Source of the DNA: Hyphomicrobium_A sp963776675
GTDB taxonomy: Bacteria; Pseudomonadota; Alphaproteobacteria; Rhizobiales; Hyphomicrobiaceae
Assembly (NCBI GenBank): GCA_963776675.1
Contig: CAVZNR010000065.1
Location: 62,001 to 126,000, forward strand
Direction: 5' to 3'
DNA length: 64,000 bases
In this document: piece after piece, positions 12,136 through 20,509 of the stretch
Position numbering within the stretch: position 1 is the stretch's first letter
Layout: every line of letters begins with the position of its first letter
Made by a program: the position numbers and the translations under genes
The notes under the pieces: generated by a model
Told to the model about the DNA's origin: nothing
Database searches by the model: none
What the model saw: the letters and a program-made list of their open reading frames with translations, nothing else

Positions 12136-12776
12136 GCATCAAGGCACGTGAGGGCATCCTGGCGCGAATCCGAAACGCATTGGGAGAGCAAGGCCGCACC
12201 CAGGGGACTGAACTCGAACGGCGCATGAAGGTGCCTCCGGAAGGCCCGTTTCCGCCGCTGGAGCCAGATATCATGGCGCAGTTTCTCGCCAAGGCGGGAG
12301 CAAATCTCTTCACCGTGGAGCGTATCGCATCGCTGCAGATGCTGGTGCCGACCGTCCAGAGGCTGATGTCCGAATCCGGCGTCGCTGCCGACATCAGCGT
12401 CGCTCCGGCGCTCGCCTACTTGGGATGGCCAACCGAATTGAAAATAAACTTCGGCGTGGGGCGGATGACCGAGCCGTTGAGCGTGACATTGGCCGTCGCC
12501 GGCATTGCTGAAACGGGAAGCGTTGTGCTTCGATCAGACAGCGACAACCCGACCACGTTGAACTTTCTCCCTGATACTCACGTGATCGCCCTGCGTACAT
12601 CCGATATCGTCGGCCACCCAGAAGACGTTTGGGCCCGTATGCGCGCTGCGGGCGGGGACTGGCCGCGCACGGTCAACGTAATTTCGGGACCCTCGCGCAC
12701 GGCTGATGTCGGTGGTGTCGTCGTGCGGCCAGCGCACGGGCCAATGAATGTGCATCTTGTGCTCGTCGACGCTTGA
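12132..12776 (+). CDS. lutC: LutC/YkgG LUD-domain protein
   Basis: 214 residues, LUD domain only, with the family signatures AETGSVVLRSD, LNFLPDTHVIAL and PSRTADVGGVV. Third member of the LutABC set. The start is taken as the GTG at 12132, which overlaps the lutB stop as GTGA and begins the usual lead-in SIKAREGILARIRNALG; the next ATG would cut the domain. Convergent with the dynamin-like operon, with only 44 bases between. Confidence 0.9.
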   Translation: MSIKAREGILARIRNALGEQGRTQGTELERRMKVPPEGPFPPLEPDIMAQFLAKAGANLFTVERIASLQMLVPTVQRLMSESGVAADISVAPALAYLGWPTELKINFGVGRMTEPLSVTLAVAGIAETGSVVLRSDSDNPTTLNFLPDTHVIALRTSDIVGHPEDVWARMRAAGGDWPRTVNVISGPSRTADVGGVVVRPAHGPMNVHLVLVDA

Positions 12777-12820
12777 AATGCTGGCGGCGCGCGCGGCCGC
12801 ACGGCCAAGTCGCTCGTCCG

Positions 12821-14147
12821 TCAGTGGGGCCGCGACCCGACGAGGCCCCTGCCGGCCGGCGCCGGCTCTTCCCTGGCGTTGGCAGGCGTCGCGAAGCGCT
12901 GCCCCAGCTCCTCGAACGTCGCGTCGAGGTTGGCAAGCGGCAGCAGAATCGAGCGCGCAGTGGCATAGTCGAGATATTGCGCGGGATCGCGCATGCCCCA
13001 TTGCGCCAGGTCGATGCGCAGCAACGCGGTCGAGATCGGCGCCGATCAAACGGACGTAGCGCTGCATGGCGGCGGCACGATACGAGCCGCCACCGGCGCG
13101 CCTCTTTCCGGCAGCGCCAGGGGGGCGCGCAACGCAACGCGGCCGGCGCGGGCTTCGCTTACCGATTGCGCAAAACGCGCAAGTAGGCCCTGGACGGCGC
13201 GGACGGCACTCGTGGGGGAGGCGTCGACGACGGCAAGTAGCTTGGCGCAATCGCGCTCCCACTCTTTGAGGATCGCCGATGGCGTTGGTGCTCAAGGGGC
13301 CAGGCATCAAGCGGTGGAACGTCAGGCGCGCGAGATGACGAATGATCCTCTCCGCCTTGCGGGCGCGGCGGGCGCTGATCTCGGCGGTCCAAGCGGCGAT
13401 GCGGTCCAAAAGGAGGTCCACGCTCTGGTCCGGCGGTGGCGCCTCGAGATAGGGAAGCATGCCGGGCCGCGGGCCGGTCGCCGTCACCAGAATGGCGTCG
13501 CGGAACATGCCCGCCGCGGCGCTGCGCAGGCGCTGCGCGATCTTGTCGATGTCGCCGGGGTTCGCAAGGGCATCCTTGTGGGTTGCCGCGAGCAGCGCGT
13601 TGCGCCGGCAGCGCTGCGGCAGCTGCGACCAGTGCGCGCGCTCGCTCTCGGTCCAGGCGCGCGTCGCCACCGTGCACCATATGAAGATCTGCGCGTCGGG
13701 CTGGCCGGGACCGGGCGCATATCCGCCGGGTGTATCCAATATCTCGAAGGCGAGAAGGCGTTCGCTTGGCAGTCCGATCTCTATGCGCTTGAGCTGCAGA
13801 CCGCTCGGCAAATCATCGAGGCTTTCGTCGGTAAGCCGGCGGTGCCCCTGCTGCGTAACCGCGTCGAGGCACACGTCGTCGGCGTATTTGATGAGAACCG
13901 GCACGTGCGTGTTCATGACGACGCTCGGCGGCAGCACCCCGGCGCCCAGCAGCACGTCGGCAACCGAGGTCTTGCCGGAGTTGACCTCGCCCATGATGGC
14001 AATGCGCGGCGGCTGGGCTAGCACCTTTTCCAGGCGCGCGAGGCCTGCGGTGCAGATCTTCACGGCCGGCTCGGCGAGCCTCAACTGGGCGAGACGAAGC
14101 CGGGCGTCCTGCGCGAGCCGCAGAAGCTCGTGCGCCGACAGGCTCAT
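12821..14147 (-). pseudogene. Second dynamin-like GTPase, frame broken
   Basis: A GTPase partner of the upstream dynamin-like gene; its ATG overlaps that gene's stop (ATGA). Motifs: P-loop GEVNSGKTS at residues 53-61, switch/G3 DTPGG near 140, G4-like THKD. The frame slips at 13275-13277: LSTNAI should continue as AILKEWERDCAKLLAVVDA, mended by dropping one base. Further on that frame meets TGA at 13046-13048, yet the same frame then carries a convincing end (LLRIDLAQWGMRDPAQYLDYA ... LVGSRPH, stop at 12821). So there is either an in-frame nonsense codon or two more compensating slips around 13020-13060. Restored length about 441 residues. Confidence 0.65.
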
Positions 14148-16387
14148 TGCGCCGTCCCCGACGGAGCCTGCTGGTCGGCTCCAAGCTCGCTGCATATGGC
14201 GTCAAGCCGGCGATGCAAGCCCTGACATTGCTGCAGCTTCTCGCGCAGCTGCTTGATCTCCTCCTCGTGATTTGGATCGGTGCCCGGCGTTGCGGGACCG
14301 CCGGCGGCTTGCTCGACCGCGCCGCGGTGGGTCGCCATCTGTTCGCGGCGGCGGCGCACCGCCTGCACGATGTTGACGCAAAGCCCAAACGACCACTTGG
14401 TCGTGGTTGCGGCGTAGCCGTTCAGCGCCGAGTTCGCCGTCTGCACCAGCTCGTCGACGACGGCTTGGAACTCGGATTTGATGAGCGTCTCGATTTCGTC
14501 ACCATACGTGATCGGCAACTCGCGCTTGTTCCAGAAACCGGACCACCAGGATTTGTCGAGATCGAGGGCGACGAGCCGGCTCAGTGCGGTGACATTGGGT
14601 GGCGGGATGGCGAGCGCTCCGCGGTCGGGCTCGCCGGGGCGGCCCATCTCCGGCGCCACCATGCCCATCAGCCGGTGCAGCTCCGGGGCGACCCGCGACT
14701 GAAACGCGAGAACGCGCGCCGCGGCCAGCTCGAAACTTTTGACGAAGATATCAGCCAGAGCGCGACGCAGCTCGGCGCCCTCGTGCGTCCACACGCGCGG
14801 CACCTTTCCCCGTTGCAGCGTCTCGATGAGAACCTGCCGCTCCGCGGCGGCATGATGATCGACCGCCGCGCGCAGCCGGCTGCGCAGCGCACTCATCTCC
14901 TCGTCGATCATGCGCAGAAGCTGATGCTCGATGGTCTTGGCCGAGCGCTCCACGTTCGCAGCGACCTCGTTGAGGAGCTTGGCGCTCTTTGCGATCTCGC
15001 CGAGCTCGCTCTGGTGCCGCTTCGATGCTGTGCGGGATTCCTCGATGCTCTCGATCTCGCAGCGCAGGGAGCTGGAGCTGGCCTGCGCCATCTCTCTGAA
15101 GCAGCGTGCGATTTGCAGCTGACTGTTCGCGGCCTGGCATGAGGTCATGCGGTCGGCGACGGCGTGGTATACGGCGGGCATACCGGACGCGGCGAGCATG
15201 GCCTTGCAAAGCCGCTGCCGGCGCCCTGCATCGTCGAGTGCACTCGGCGAGCGGTCCTCGGGCGGCACCAGCTTCAGCTCCGTCAAGTAGTCGAAGGAGC
15301 GGCGCTCGACAATGTGGGCGAAGCTCTCCTTGTCCGGATTGATCGCGAAGTTGGCCCACGCCGCGCTGCCGGCGATGACCGGTATCGACGCACCCGGAAA
15401 CTCGGCCTGGAGCTTTTTCTCCACGTAGACGAGGACCTCCGCCAGGTCGTAGCTGACGTCGGAGAAGTCATCGATCCTGTTCACGAAGGCGACGATGCGG
15501 TCCTTGTTCAGCCCGTGCATCAGCCGCATGAGCGTCAGATCGGAATCCGACAGCGGCTGGCGGGCGCTGAGCACGACGATGAACAGGTCCGCCGAGTTGA
15601 GGCTGCGCCGCGTAATCTCGTCGCGAATGAGAAACGGGTCGTTGGTGCCGGGCGTGTCGGTGACAATCACGGGAAATGCAAACGGGCCGCTATCGAGATA
15701 GAGGTCGGCTCGCTTGGTGATGTCGGCATATTTTCCGAACTCGGGCGGGCGGCCATCGGCGGAAAACTCGCCCGAGCAGACGTAGTGGAGCAGCAAGTTG
15801 CGGTCGACGTCCTCGAAATAATGGATCCCGCCCAGCAGCGTCTCGTATTCGGTTCCAAGGCGCGCTCCGGCGCGGGCCTTGAGGGCATCGACATGGCGGC
15901 TCAGCAATGCCGCATCGAATCCGGGAACAAGCCGTTCGGTCAGATCACGGATAGGACCGCCGCCCTGCGCCAGATCGTGCCACTCGTCCTCGGAAAAGAA
16001 GTGAAAGGCGGCGGCGTAGTTACCGGGGGCCTCGCGGGCGAAATGCAAATTCGTGATAGCTGTCGTCCACGGGGTGACGTCGGTCGGCAGCAGGAAAGGC
16101 TGGCGAACCATGGCATTGATGAAGGAGCTCTTGCCCGACTTGATCTGGCCCACCACGACGACGCGGAAGGCATGCGAGGTGAGGCTGCTGATCGCCTCGC
16201 GGATCAAGGTCTGACCGGCGGGCTCGACGAGCCCGGCAAGCGTCTGGCCGCATTGGCGCAGATCGTAGCCCGATTTTTCCAACTGCGTGCCGATGCCGTT
16301 CTGAGGCGCGGGACTTGCCTTTTTGGGCTCCGCGCCAGGGGCAGCGCCGTTGGGCGAATAGGCTTCGATTGTCTGATAGTCCCCCAT
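14144..16387 (-). CDS. Dynamin-family large GTPase
   Basis: 747 residues. GTPase motifs are all present: P-loop GQIKSGKS at 80-87, G2 region TPWTTAITN, G3 DTPGTND near 250, G4 NRIDD near 310. Long helical stretches follow (about 420-520 and the last 80 residues, with a coiled coil EEEIKQLREKLQQCQ). This is the layout of bacterial dynamin-like proteins, which bind and remodel membranes on GTP hydrolysis. No transmembrane segment is evident. It is followed directly by a second GTPase with a 4-base overlap and preceded by a membrane-anchored Sel1-like gene, so the genes probably form an operon. Cellular role in this organism is unknown. Confidence 0.85.
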   Translation of the reverse strand: MGDYQTIEAYSPNGAAPGAEPKKASPAPQNGIGTQLEKSGYDLRQCGQTLAGLVEPAGQTLIREAISSLTSHAFRVVVVGQIKSGKSSFINAMVRQPFLLPTDVTPWTTAITNLHFAREAPGNYAAAFHFFSEDEWHDLAQGGGPIRDLTERLVPGFDAALLSRHVDALKARAGARLGTEYETLLGGIHYFEDVDRNLLLHYVCSGEFSADGRPPEFGKYADITKRADLYLDSGPFAFPVIVTDTPGTNDPFLIRDEITRRSLNSADLFIVVLSARQPLSDSDLTLMRLMHGLNKDRIVAFVNRIDDFSDVSYDLAEVLVYVEKKLQAEFPGASIPVIAGSAAWANFAINPDKESFAHIVERRSFDYLTELKLVPPEDRSPSALDDAGRRQRLCKAMLAASGMPAVYHAVADRMTSCQAANSQLQIARCFREMAQASSSSLRCEIESIEESRTASKRHQSELGEIAKSAKLLNEVAANVERSAKTIEHQLLRMIDEEMSALRSRLRAAVDHHAAAERQVLIETLQRGKVPRVWTHEGAELRRALADIFVKSFELAAARVLAFQSRVAPELHRLMGMVAPEMGRPGEPDRGALAIPPPNVTALSRLVALDLDKSWWSGFWNKRELPITYGDEIETLIKSEFQAVVDELVQTANSALNGYAATTTKWSFGLCVNIVQAVRRRREQMATHRGAVEQAAGGPATPGTDPNHEEEIKQLREKLQQCQGLHRRLDAICSELGADQQAPSGTAQ

Positions 16388-16480
16388 TACGCGACTTTCG
16401 AACTCGTGCTCAATAAACTCATATTCGGAACGAAGAAAGGCCCGCCGGCGACGGCGCAGAGCCTCGAACTCTGCAGTCGC

Positions 16481-17017
16481 TCACTTTCGAGCAAGTTCCG
16501 ACAGGCGGTCGTTGGCTTCGACGACACCCAGGTCCTTGGCCCGCTCGTACCAAGCGCGTGCCAGGGTCGGGTCGGCCTGTACGCCGAGGTTGCCGAATTG
16601 GGCCACCCGCGCCGGGTCATACATGGCGCCGAGTGTTAGCGCGGCCACGCCCGATCCGAGTTTTGCGGCTTGCTCCAGGAGCTCGCGGGATTCCGACAAC
16701 CGACCGTTGCGAATGTAAAGGTCGGCGCGCTGCAGAAGCGACTGAGTATCGGCGGGGGGCTCGGGATCGCTGGGAGCGATGGGAACTGCAAACTCCATGA
16801 CGGCGGGTGACCGGGTGAGCGGTTTTTCGTCTCGGTCGACAGGTGCAACGAAATTCAGCCGCTGCTGCTCTGCGCTCTTGCCGGCTGAGCCGCCATCTTT
16901 GCCCTGCATCCAGAGAAGTAAGCCGACCACCACCATGGACGACACAACGGCGGCCGTGGTCGCTCCGATGACGACCGAAGCGGTTCCCGATGACCGCGGA
17001 CTGTCGGATTGCTCCAT
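16481..17017 (-). CDS. Single-pass membrane protein with Sel1-like repeats
   Basis: 178 residues from the ATG at 17017. One transmembrane helix near residues 15-37 (VVIGATTAAVVSSMVVVGLLLW) then a Pro/Asp-rich linker. A C-terminal helical region follows, with Sel1/TPR-like spacing (LLQRADLYIRNGRLSESRELLEQAAKLG, ALTLGAMYDP, ARAWYERAKDLGV). Sel1 repeats usually bind partner proteins. A longer frame back to 17101 exists, but MEQSDSP fits a cytoplasmic lead-in and leaves room for the small gene upstream. It lies 93 bases before the dynamin-like gene on the same strand and is probably cotranscribed. Confidence 0.65.
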   Translation of the reverse strand: MEQSDSPRSSGTASVVIGATTAAVVSSMVVVGLLLWMQGKDGGSAGKSAEQQRLNFVAPVDRDEKPLTRSPAVMEFAVPIAPSDPEPPADTQSLLQRADLYIRNGRLSESRELLEQAAKLGSGVAALTLGAMYDPARVAQFGNLGVQADPTLARAWYERAKDLGVVEANDRLSELARK

Positions 17018-17036
17018 AAAATCAATCGCTTGCGGC

Positions 17037-17237
17037 TCATCCTTGGCGGAGCGCTGAGGTCTGCGAGGATTCAATCGTAGGCGCACCGCGCAGGGCGCCA
17101 ACGTATCCCGGGCCCTGTTGAGCTGCGTCCGAGCTGCCCTTTTGCGAAGGCTCCGGGCTCTTGTCCACCTCCATATACTCGAGGCGTCGCAACAGCCTGT
17201 GCAGCTCGTCTAACTCGGGTTCGTCACGGCGCCCCAT
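17037..17237 (-). CDS. Possible small protein, 66 residues
   Basis: Charged helical N-terminus (MGRRDEPELDELHRLLRRLEYME) followed by a Ser/Gln/Gly-rich tail. It fits neatly 19 bases upstream of the Sel1-like gene start at 17017 and in the same direction, and the N-terminal 25 residues look like real protein. The ribosome binding site is weak (GGAACG). I do not recognise a family. It may be the first gene of the dynamin-like operon, or a chance frame. Confidence 0.4.
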   Translation of the reverse strand: MGRRDEPELDELHRLLRRLEYMEVDKSPEPSQKGSSDAAQQGPGYVGALRGAPTIESSQTSALRQG

Positions 17238-17581
17238 ACCGTTCGTTCCATTCGCTTGTCGCGGACATGTCGCGACGCATCGCGCGAGACTTGAATCGGG
17301 ATCGGGTCCACTGCGTTCGCCCCCACGCGACGACTAGCGCGTTCGCAGCGCAACATTGGTATTCTTAATTTGTGGCTGCCTCAAGATGACAGGGCTGATC
17401 TTATGTAGGGCAGCGTGCTCATTTCATGAGCAAAAACCGATGCTCCGTGTCGCGCTCTTCGTCGCGCGATATTTGCCAGCGCGTCAAACTTTTGCGCCGG
17501 GTGAAGCGGCATGCAAGGTGCAAGGGTGTGTGCGGGGACGAGGAAGCGGGGACTTCTGTCGAAACCGGGGGAACTGAAAAT
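17238..17581. other. Gene-free stretch between the dynamin-like operon and amtB
   Basis: 344 bases, probably holding two divergent promoters. No coding frame is convincing; a frame in phase with amtB extends upstream to 17426 but its codons encode a Cys/Arg-rich sequence unlike any Amt protein. I looked for a sigma-54 site (TGGCAC-N5-TTGC type), which often drives amtB, and did not find one. A perfect inverted repeat lies at 17416-17432. Confidence 0.5.
17416..17432. repeat. Perfect inverted repeat upstream of amtB
   Basis: TGCTCAT TTC ATGAGCA, a 7-3-7 palindrome about 150 bases before the amtB start. It is followed by AAAAA rather than T, so it is not a plus-strand terminator. It could be an operator or a small RNA hairpin in the amtB leader. 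Confidence 0.5.
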
Positions 17582-19039
17582 ATGACGATGCCAATCGGCA
17601 GATATCCGCGGGCCGTGCCGGCCGCGGTCGTTGCGCTTGCGCTCATGTCAGGTCCGGCGCTGGCCGCGCCGGACAAGGGGGACTCGGCATTCCTGATGCT
17701 TTCGAGCGTCCTTGTGCTGCTGATGACCATCCCGGGGCTGGCCCTGTTCTATTGCGGGCTGGTGCGCACCAAGAACGCGCTGTCGATGCTGATGCAGGTG
17801 TTCACCATCGTCTGCCTCGTGTGCATCATCTGGATGCTCTACGGCTACAGCATGACGTTCACGAACGGCGGCGATTACAACGATTGGGTTGGCGGCTTCT
17901 CTAAGGTGTTTCTGCGCGGCATCACCCCGGCATCCGAGGCAGGTACGTTCTCCGTCGGAGTGCACGTGCCGGAGTTTGCTTACGTCTGGTTCCAAATGAC
18001 CTTTGCCGCGATTACGCCCGCCCTGATCGTGGGTGCGTTCGCGGAGCGCATGAAGTTTTCCGCGCTCATCATGTTCATGATCCTGTGGGTGACGTTCGTC
18101 TACTTTCCGATCGCGCACATGGTCTGGTACTGGGCCGGCCCCGACGCGGTGGCGGATGCGGCGCGCGCCGTTGCCGAGGCGACCGGCGAGACCAAGGTCG
18201 TCGCGCAGGCGCATCTCGATTCAGTGCTGCACGATGCGGGGCTGGCGTTCCAATGGGGCGCGATCGACTTTGCCGGCGGCACCGTCGTGCACACCAACTC
18301 CGGCATTGCCGCCCTGATGGGCGCGCTCATTCTCGGTCCCCGGCGCGGCTATGGGCGCGAGCCGATGCCGCCGCACTCGCTGACGCTGGCCATGGTCGGG
18401 GCCTCGTTGCTGTGGGTTGGCTGGTTCGGGTTCAATGCCGGCTCCAACCTCGAGGCCAACGGCGTCGCGGCCCTTGCCATGGGCAACACCTTCGGCGCCA
18501 CGGCTACGGCGGCGCTGTCGTGGATGTTCATAGAATGGGCGACCAAGGGTAAGCCGACCGTATTGGGCGTCACGACCGGAGCCGTTGCAGGTTTGGTGGC
18601 GGTTACACCGGCGTCCGGGTTTGCTGGTCCGATGGGGGCGCTCGCGCTCGGCGTGGTCGCCGGTGTGGTCTGCTTCTTCTTCTCTACCGCCGTCAAAAGC
18701 GCGCTCGGCTACGACGACAGCCTGGACGTATTCGGCGTGCATTGCATCGGCGGCATCGTCGGTGCGCTCGGAACCGGAATTCTGGTCAATCCCGAGTTCG
18801 GGGGCACGGGCGTGTTCGATTACGCTGCCAACGCAGGCCAGGGCGCGGTGGTGTACGATCTATCGGCACAAATGCTGGCGCAGGCCAAGGCTGTCGGGCT
18901 GACGCTGGCCTGGTCGGGCATCGGCTCCTTGATCCTGTACAAGCTCGTCGACATCGTCATCGGGCTGCGGCCGCCGCCGGAAAACGAGCGCGTCGGGCTC
19001 GATGTATCGGAGCACGGCGAGCGGGCCTATAATTACTGA
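17582..19039 (+). CDS. amtB: Ammonium transporter AmtB
   Basis: 485 residues. A signal peptide (about 1-30, ending ALAAPDKG) precedes eleven or so hydrophobic segments. Typical Amt signatures are present: FYCGLVRTKNALS, FQMTFAAITPALIVGAFAERMKF, the two pore histidines in VHTNSGIAAL and FGVHCIGGIVGALGTG, and GWFGFNAGS. It moves ammonium across the inner membrane. Start ATG 17582 has GGGGGAA upstream. No glnK gene, the usual partner, lies directly upstream or downstream, which is unusual for proteobacteria. Confidence 0.95.
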   Translation: MTMPIGRYPRAVPAAVVALALMSGPALAAPDKGDSAFLMLSSVLVLLMTIPGLALFYCGLVRTKNALSMLMQVFTIVCLVCIIWMLYGYSMTFTNGGDYNDWVGGFSKVFLRGITPASEAGTFSVGVHVPEFAYVWFQMTFAAITPALIVGAFAERMKFSALIMFMILWVTFVYFPIAHMVWYWAGPDAVADAARAVAEATGETKVVAQAHLDSVLHDAGLAFQWGAIDFAGGTVVHTNSGIAALMGALILGPRRGYGREPMPPHSLTLAMVGASLLWVGWFGFNAGSNLEANGVAALAMGNTFGATATAALSWMFIEWATKGKPTVLGVTTGAVAGLVAVTPASGFAGPMGALALGVVAGVVCFFFSTAVKSALGYDDSLDVFGVHCIGGIVGALGTGILVNPEFGGTGVFDYAANAGQGAVVYDLSAQMLAQAKAVGLTLAWSGIGSLILYKLVDIVIGLRPPPENERVGLDVSEHGERAYNY

Positions 19040-19130
19040 GCTGTCGAGCTCTTGACGTCGATTGCGGGAATGTCGTTGGTGGGCCCGCCGGCCGCGAGGT
19101 TCGGCCGGCAGCACGGGAGACACGCTCGCG

Positions 19131-19676
19131 ATGGACGATGCGGCTGAAGAGGTGATCCTGGTCGATCCCGACGACACGCCGCTCGGCACGGCGGGGAAGA
19201 TCGAGGCGCACCTGCAGGGACGTCTGCACCGGGCGTTCTCGATCATCATTCACGACGGCGCGGGAAATCTGCTCCTGCAAAAGCGCAACGCGGGCAAATA
19301 TCATTCCGGCGGACTGTGGACCAACGCCTGCTGCGGACACCCGCGCCGGGGCGAGGCGACGGAGGCCGCGGCCGAGCGGCGGCTCGAGGAGGAGATGGGG
19401 TTTCGGTGCGCGCTGCGCCCGATCGGGGCCCTCACCTATCGGGCCGACGTGGGCGACGGGCTTATCGAGCACGAGTTCGTCTATATCTTCGAAGGCATCT
19501 ACGCTGGCGTCGTTCAGCCGGATGCAGACGAGGTCGAGGATTACGCCTGGCGACCTCTCGACGAGATCCGCCGCGAGGCCGCAGCCGCGCCCGAGCAATT
19601 CACGGCATGGTTCCGGATTTATCTCGCCGAGCCGCAACGCCTCGAGGTGATCGAGGCCGCATCGCACGGCGCTTAA
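19131..19676 (+). CDS. idi: Isopentenyl-diphosphate delta-isomerase, type 1
   Basis: 181 residues with a Nudix fold. The IDI-1 active-site motifs are present: LWTNACCGHPRRGE, with the catalytic cysteine and metal-binding histidine, and AAERRLEEEMGF. It interconverts IPP and DMAPP for isoprenoid synthesis, for example of carotenoids, hopanoids and quinones. ATG 19131 follows CGGGAGA. It lies 91 bases after amtB on the same strand; a functional link with amtB is not evident. Followed after 13 bases by the DUF4186 gene. Confidence 0.93.
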   Translation: MDDAAEEVILVDPDDTPLGTAGKIEAHLQGRLHRAFSIIIHDGAGNLLLQKRNAGKYHSGGLWTNACCGHPRRGEATEAAAERRLEEEMGFRCALRPIGALTYRADVGDGLIEHEFVYIFEGIYAGVVQPDADEVEDYAWRPLDEIRREAAAAPEQFTAWFRIYLAEPQRLEVIEAASHGA

Positions 19677-19689
19677 GGGCATCACCGCC

Positions 19690-20052
19690 TTGCGCGACAT
19701 CGACGGTATATTTTCCAGGCTCGCAACGTCGCCGTTCCGGCGGCGCTTCCGGCTCGGGCCGCAGGACCGAGGCTACCTGGAGCACAAGGGTCTGCCCGTC
19801 ATTCTCGATCACGCGCGCGATTTCATCGAGAAACGCCTCGCCGTTGCCGAGCCTACGAACGACGGGAAGCAGACGCCCTTCCGTGGCCATCCCGTGTTTG
19901 TTGCGCAGCACGCAACCGCCACCTGCTGCCGCGGCTGTCTCGCCAAATGGCACGGTATTCCCAGTGGTCGCCCGCTCGACGCACAGGAGAAGGCGCACAT
20001 CGTGGCCGTGCTGGAGCGCTGGCTTGAAGCACAACAAGGCGCTGCCGGCTGA
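19690..20052 (+). CDS. DUF4186 family protein
   Basis: 120 residues. The conserved core FRRRFRLG, HARDFIEKRLA, NDGKQTPFRGHPVFVAQHA and ATCCRGCLAKWHGIP is typical of DUF4186, whose function is unknown; the CCxxC motif suggests metal binding or redox activity. The start is a TTG at 19690 with AAGGG ten bases before it; no ATG precedes the conserved part. It lies 13 bases after idi, likely in the same transcript, and is followed by mutT. Confidence 0.85.
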   Translation: MRDIDGIFSRLATSPFRRRFRLGPQDRGYLEHKGLPVILDHARDFIEKRLAVAEPTNDGKQTPFRGHPVFVAQHATATCCRGCLAKWHGIPSGRPLDAQEKAHIVAVLERWLEAQQGAAG

Positions 20053-20094
20053 GGCCCCTTGTAGCGGACAGCAATCCTCGGCTATGGGGCTCGC

Positions 20095-20502
20095 ATGAGC
20101 CATCCCATTCTGCTCGTCGCCGCCGCAGCGCTCGTCGATCCCGACAACCGCGTGCTGATCACCCGCCGCCCGCCGGGCAGGCCCATGGCTGGGTTGTGGG
20201 AGTTTCCCGGCGGCAAGGTGGAAGCGGGCGAGACGCCTAAATCGGCGCTGCGGCGCGAGCTCGCCGAGGAGCTCGGCATCGACGTTTGCCCGACCTGCCT
20301 TGCGCCGTTGACCTTTGCCAGCCACGCGTACGAGGCGTTTCATCTGCTGATGCCGCTCTACCTTTGCCGCCAGTGGGACGGTGTGCTCACAGCGCGCGAG
20401 GGCCAGGAGATCGCTTGGGTGCGCGCGACGCGGCTGAGCCACTATCCCATGCCTCCGGCCGACGCGCCGTTGATCGCGCCGCTGTGCGATCTATTGGGCT
20501 AG
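20095..20502 (+). CDS. mutT: Nudix hydrolase MutT (8-oxo-dGTP diphosphatase)
   Basis: 135 residues. Nudix box GGKVEAGETPKSALRRELAEELGI is complete (G-x5-E-x7-REUxEExGU). The lead-in LLVAAAALVDPDNRVLITRRP and WEFPGGK match MutT. It removes oxidised dGTP and prevents A:T to C:G mutations. It ends eight bases before the end of the convergent methyltransferase gene. Confidence 0.9.
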   Translation: MSHPILLVAAAALVDPDNRVLITRRPPGRPMAGLWEFPGGKVEAGETPKSALRRELAEELGIDVCPTCLAPLTFASHAYEAFHLLMPLYLCRQWDGVLTAREGQEIAWVRATRLSHYPMPPADAPLIAPLCDLLG

Positions 20503-20509
20503 CAGCGTT

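Noticed and set aside
9715..17237. tRNA-Arg as the border of a genomic island holding lutABC and the dynamin-like genes
   Set aside because: No integrase is present and I found no repeat of the tRNA 3' end downstream; base composition does not change.
17238..17581. Sigma-54 promoter for amtB
   Set aside because: No TGGCAC-N5-TTGC-like sequence could be found by reading the region.
17426..17581. Extended start for amtB at 17426
   Set aside because: The extra 52 residues are Arg/Cys-rich, lie before a proper signal peptide, and include the inverted repeat.
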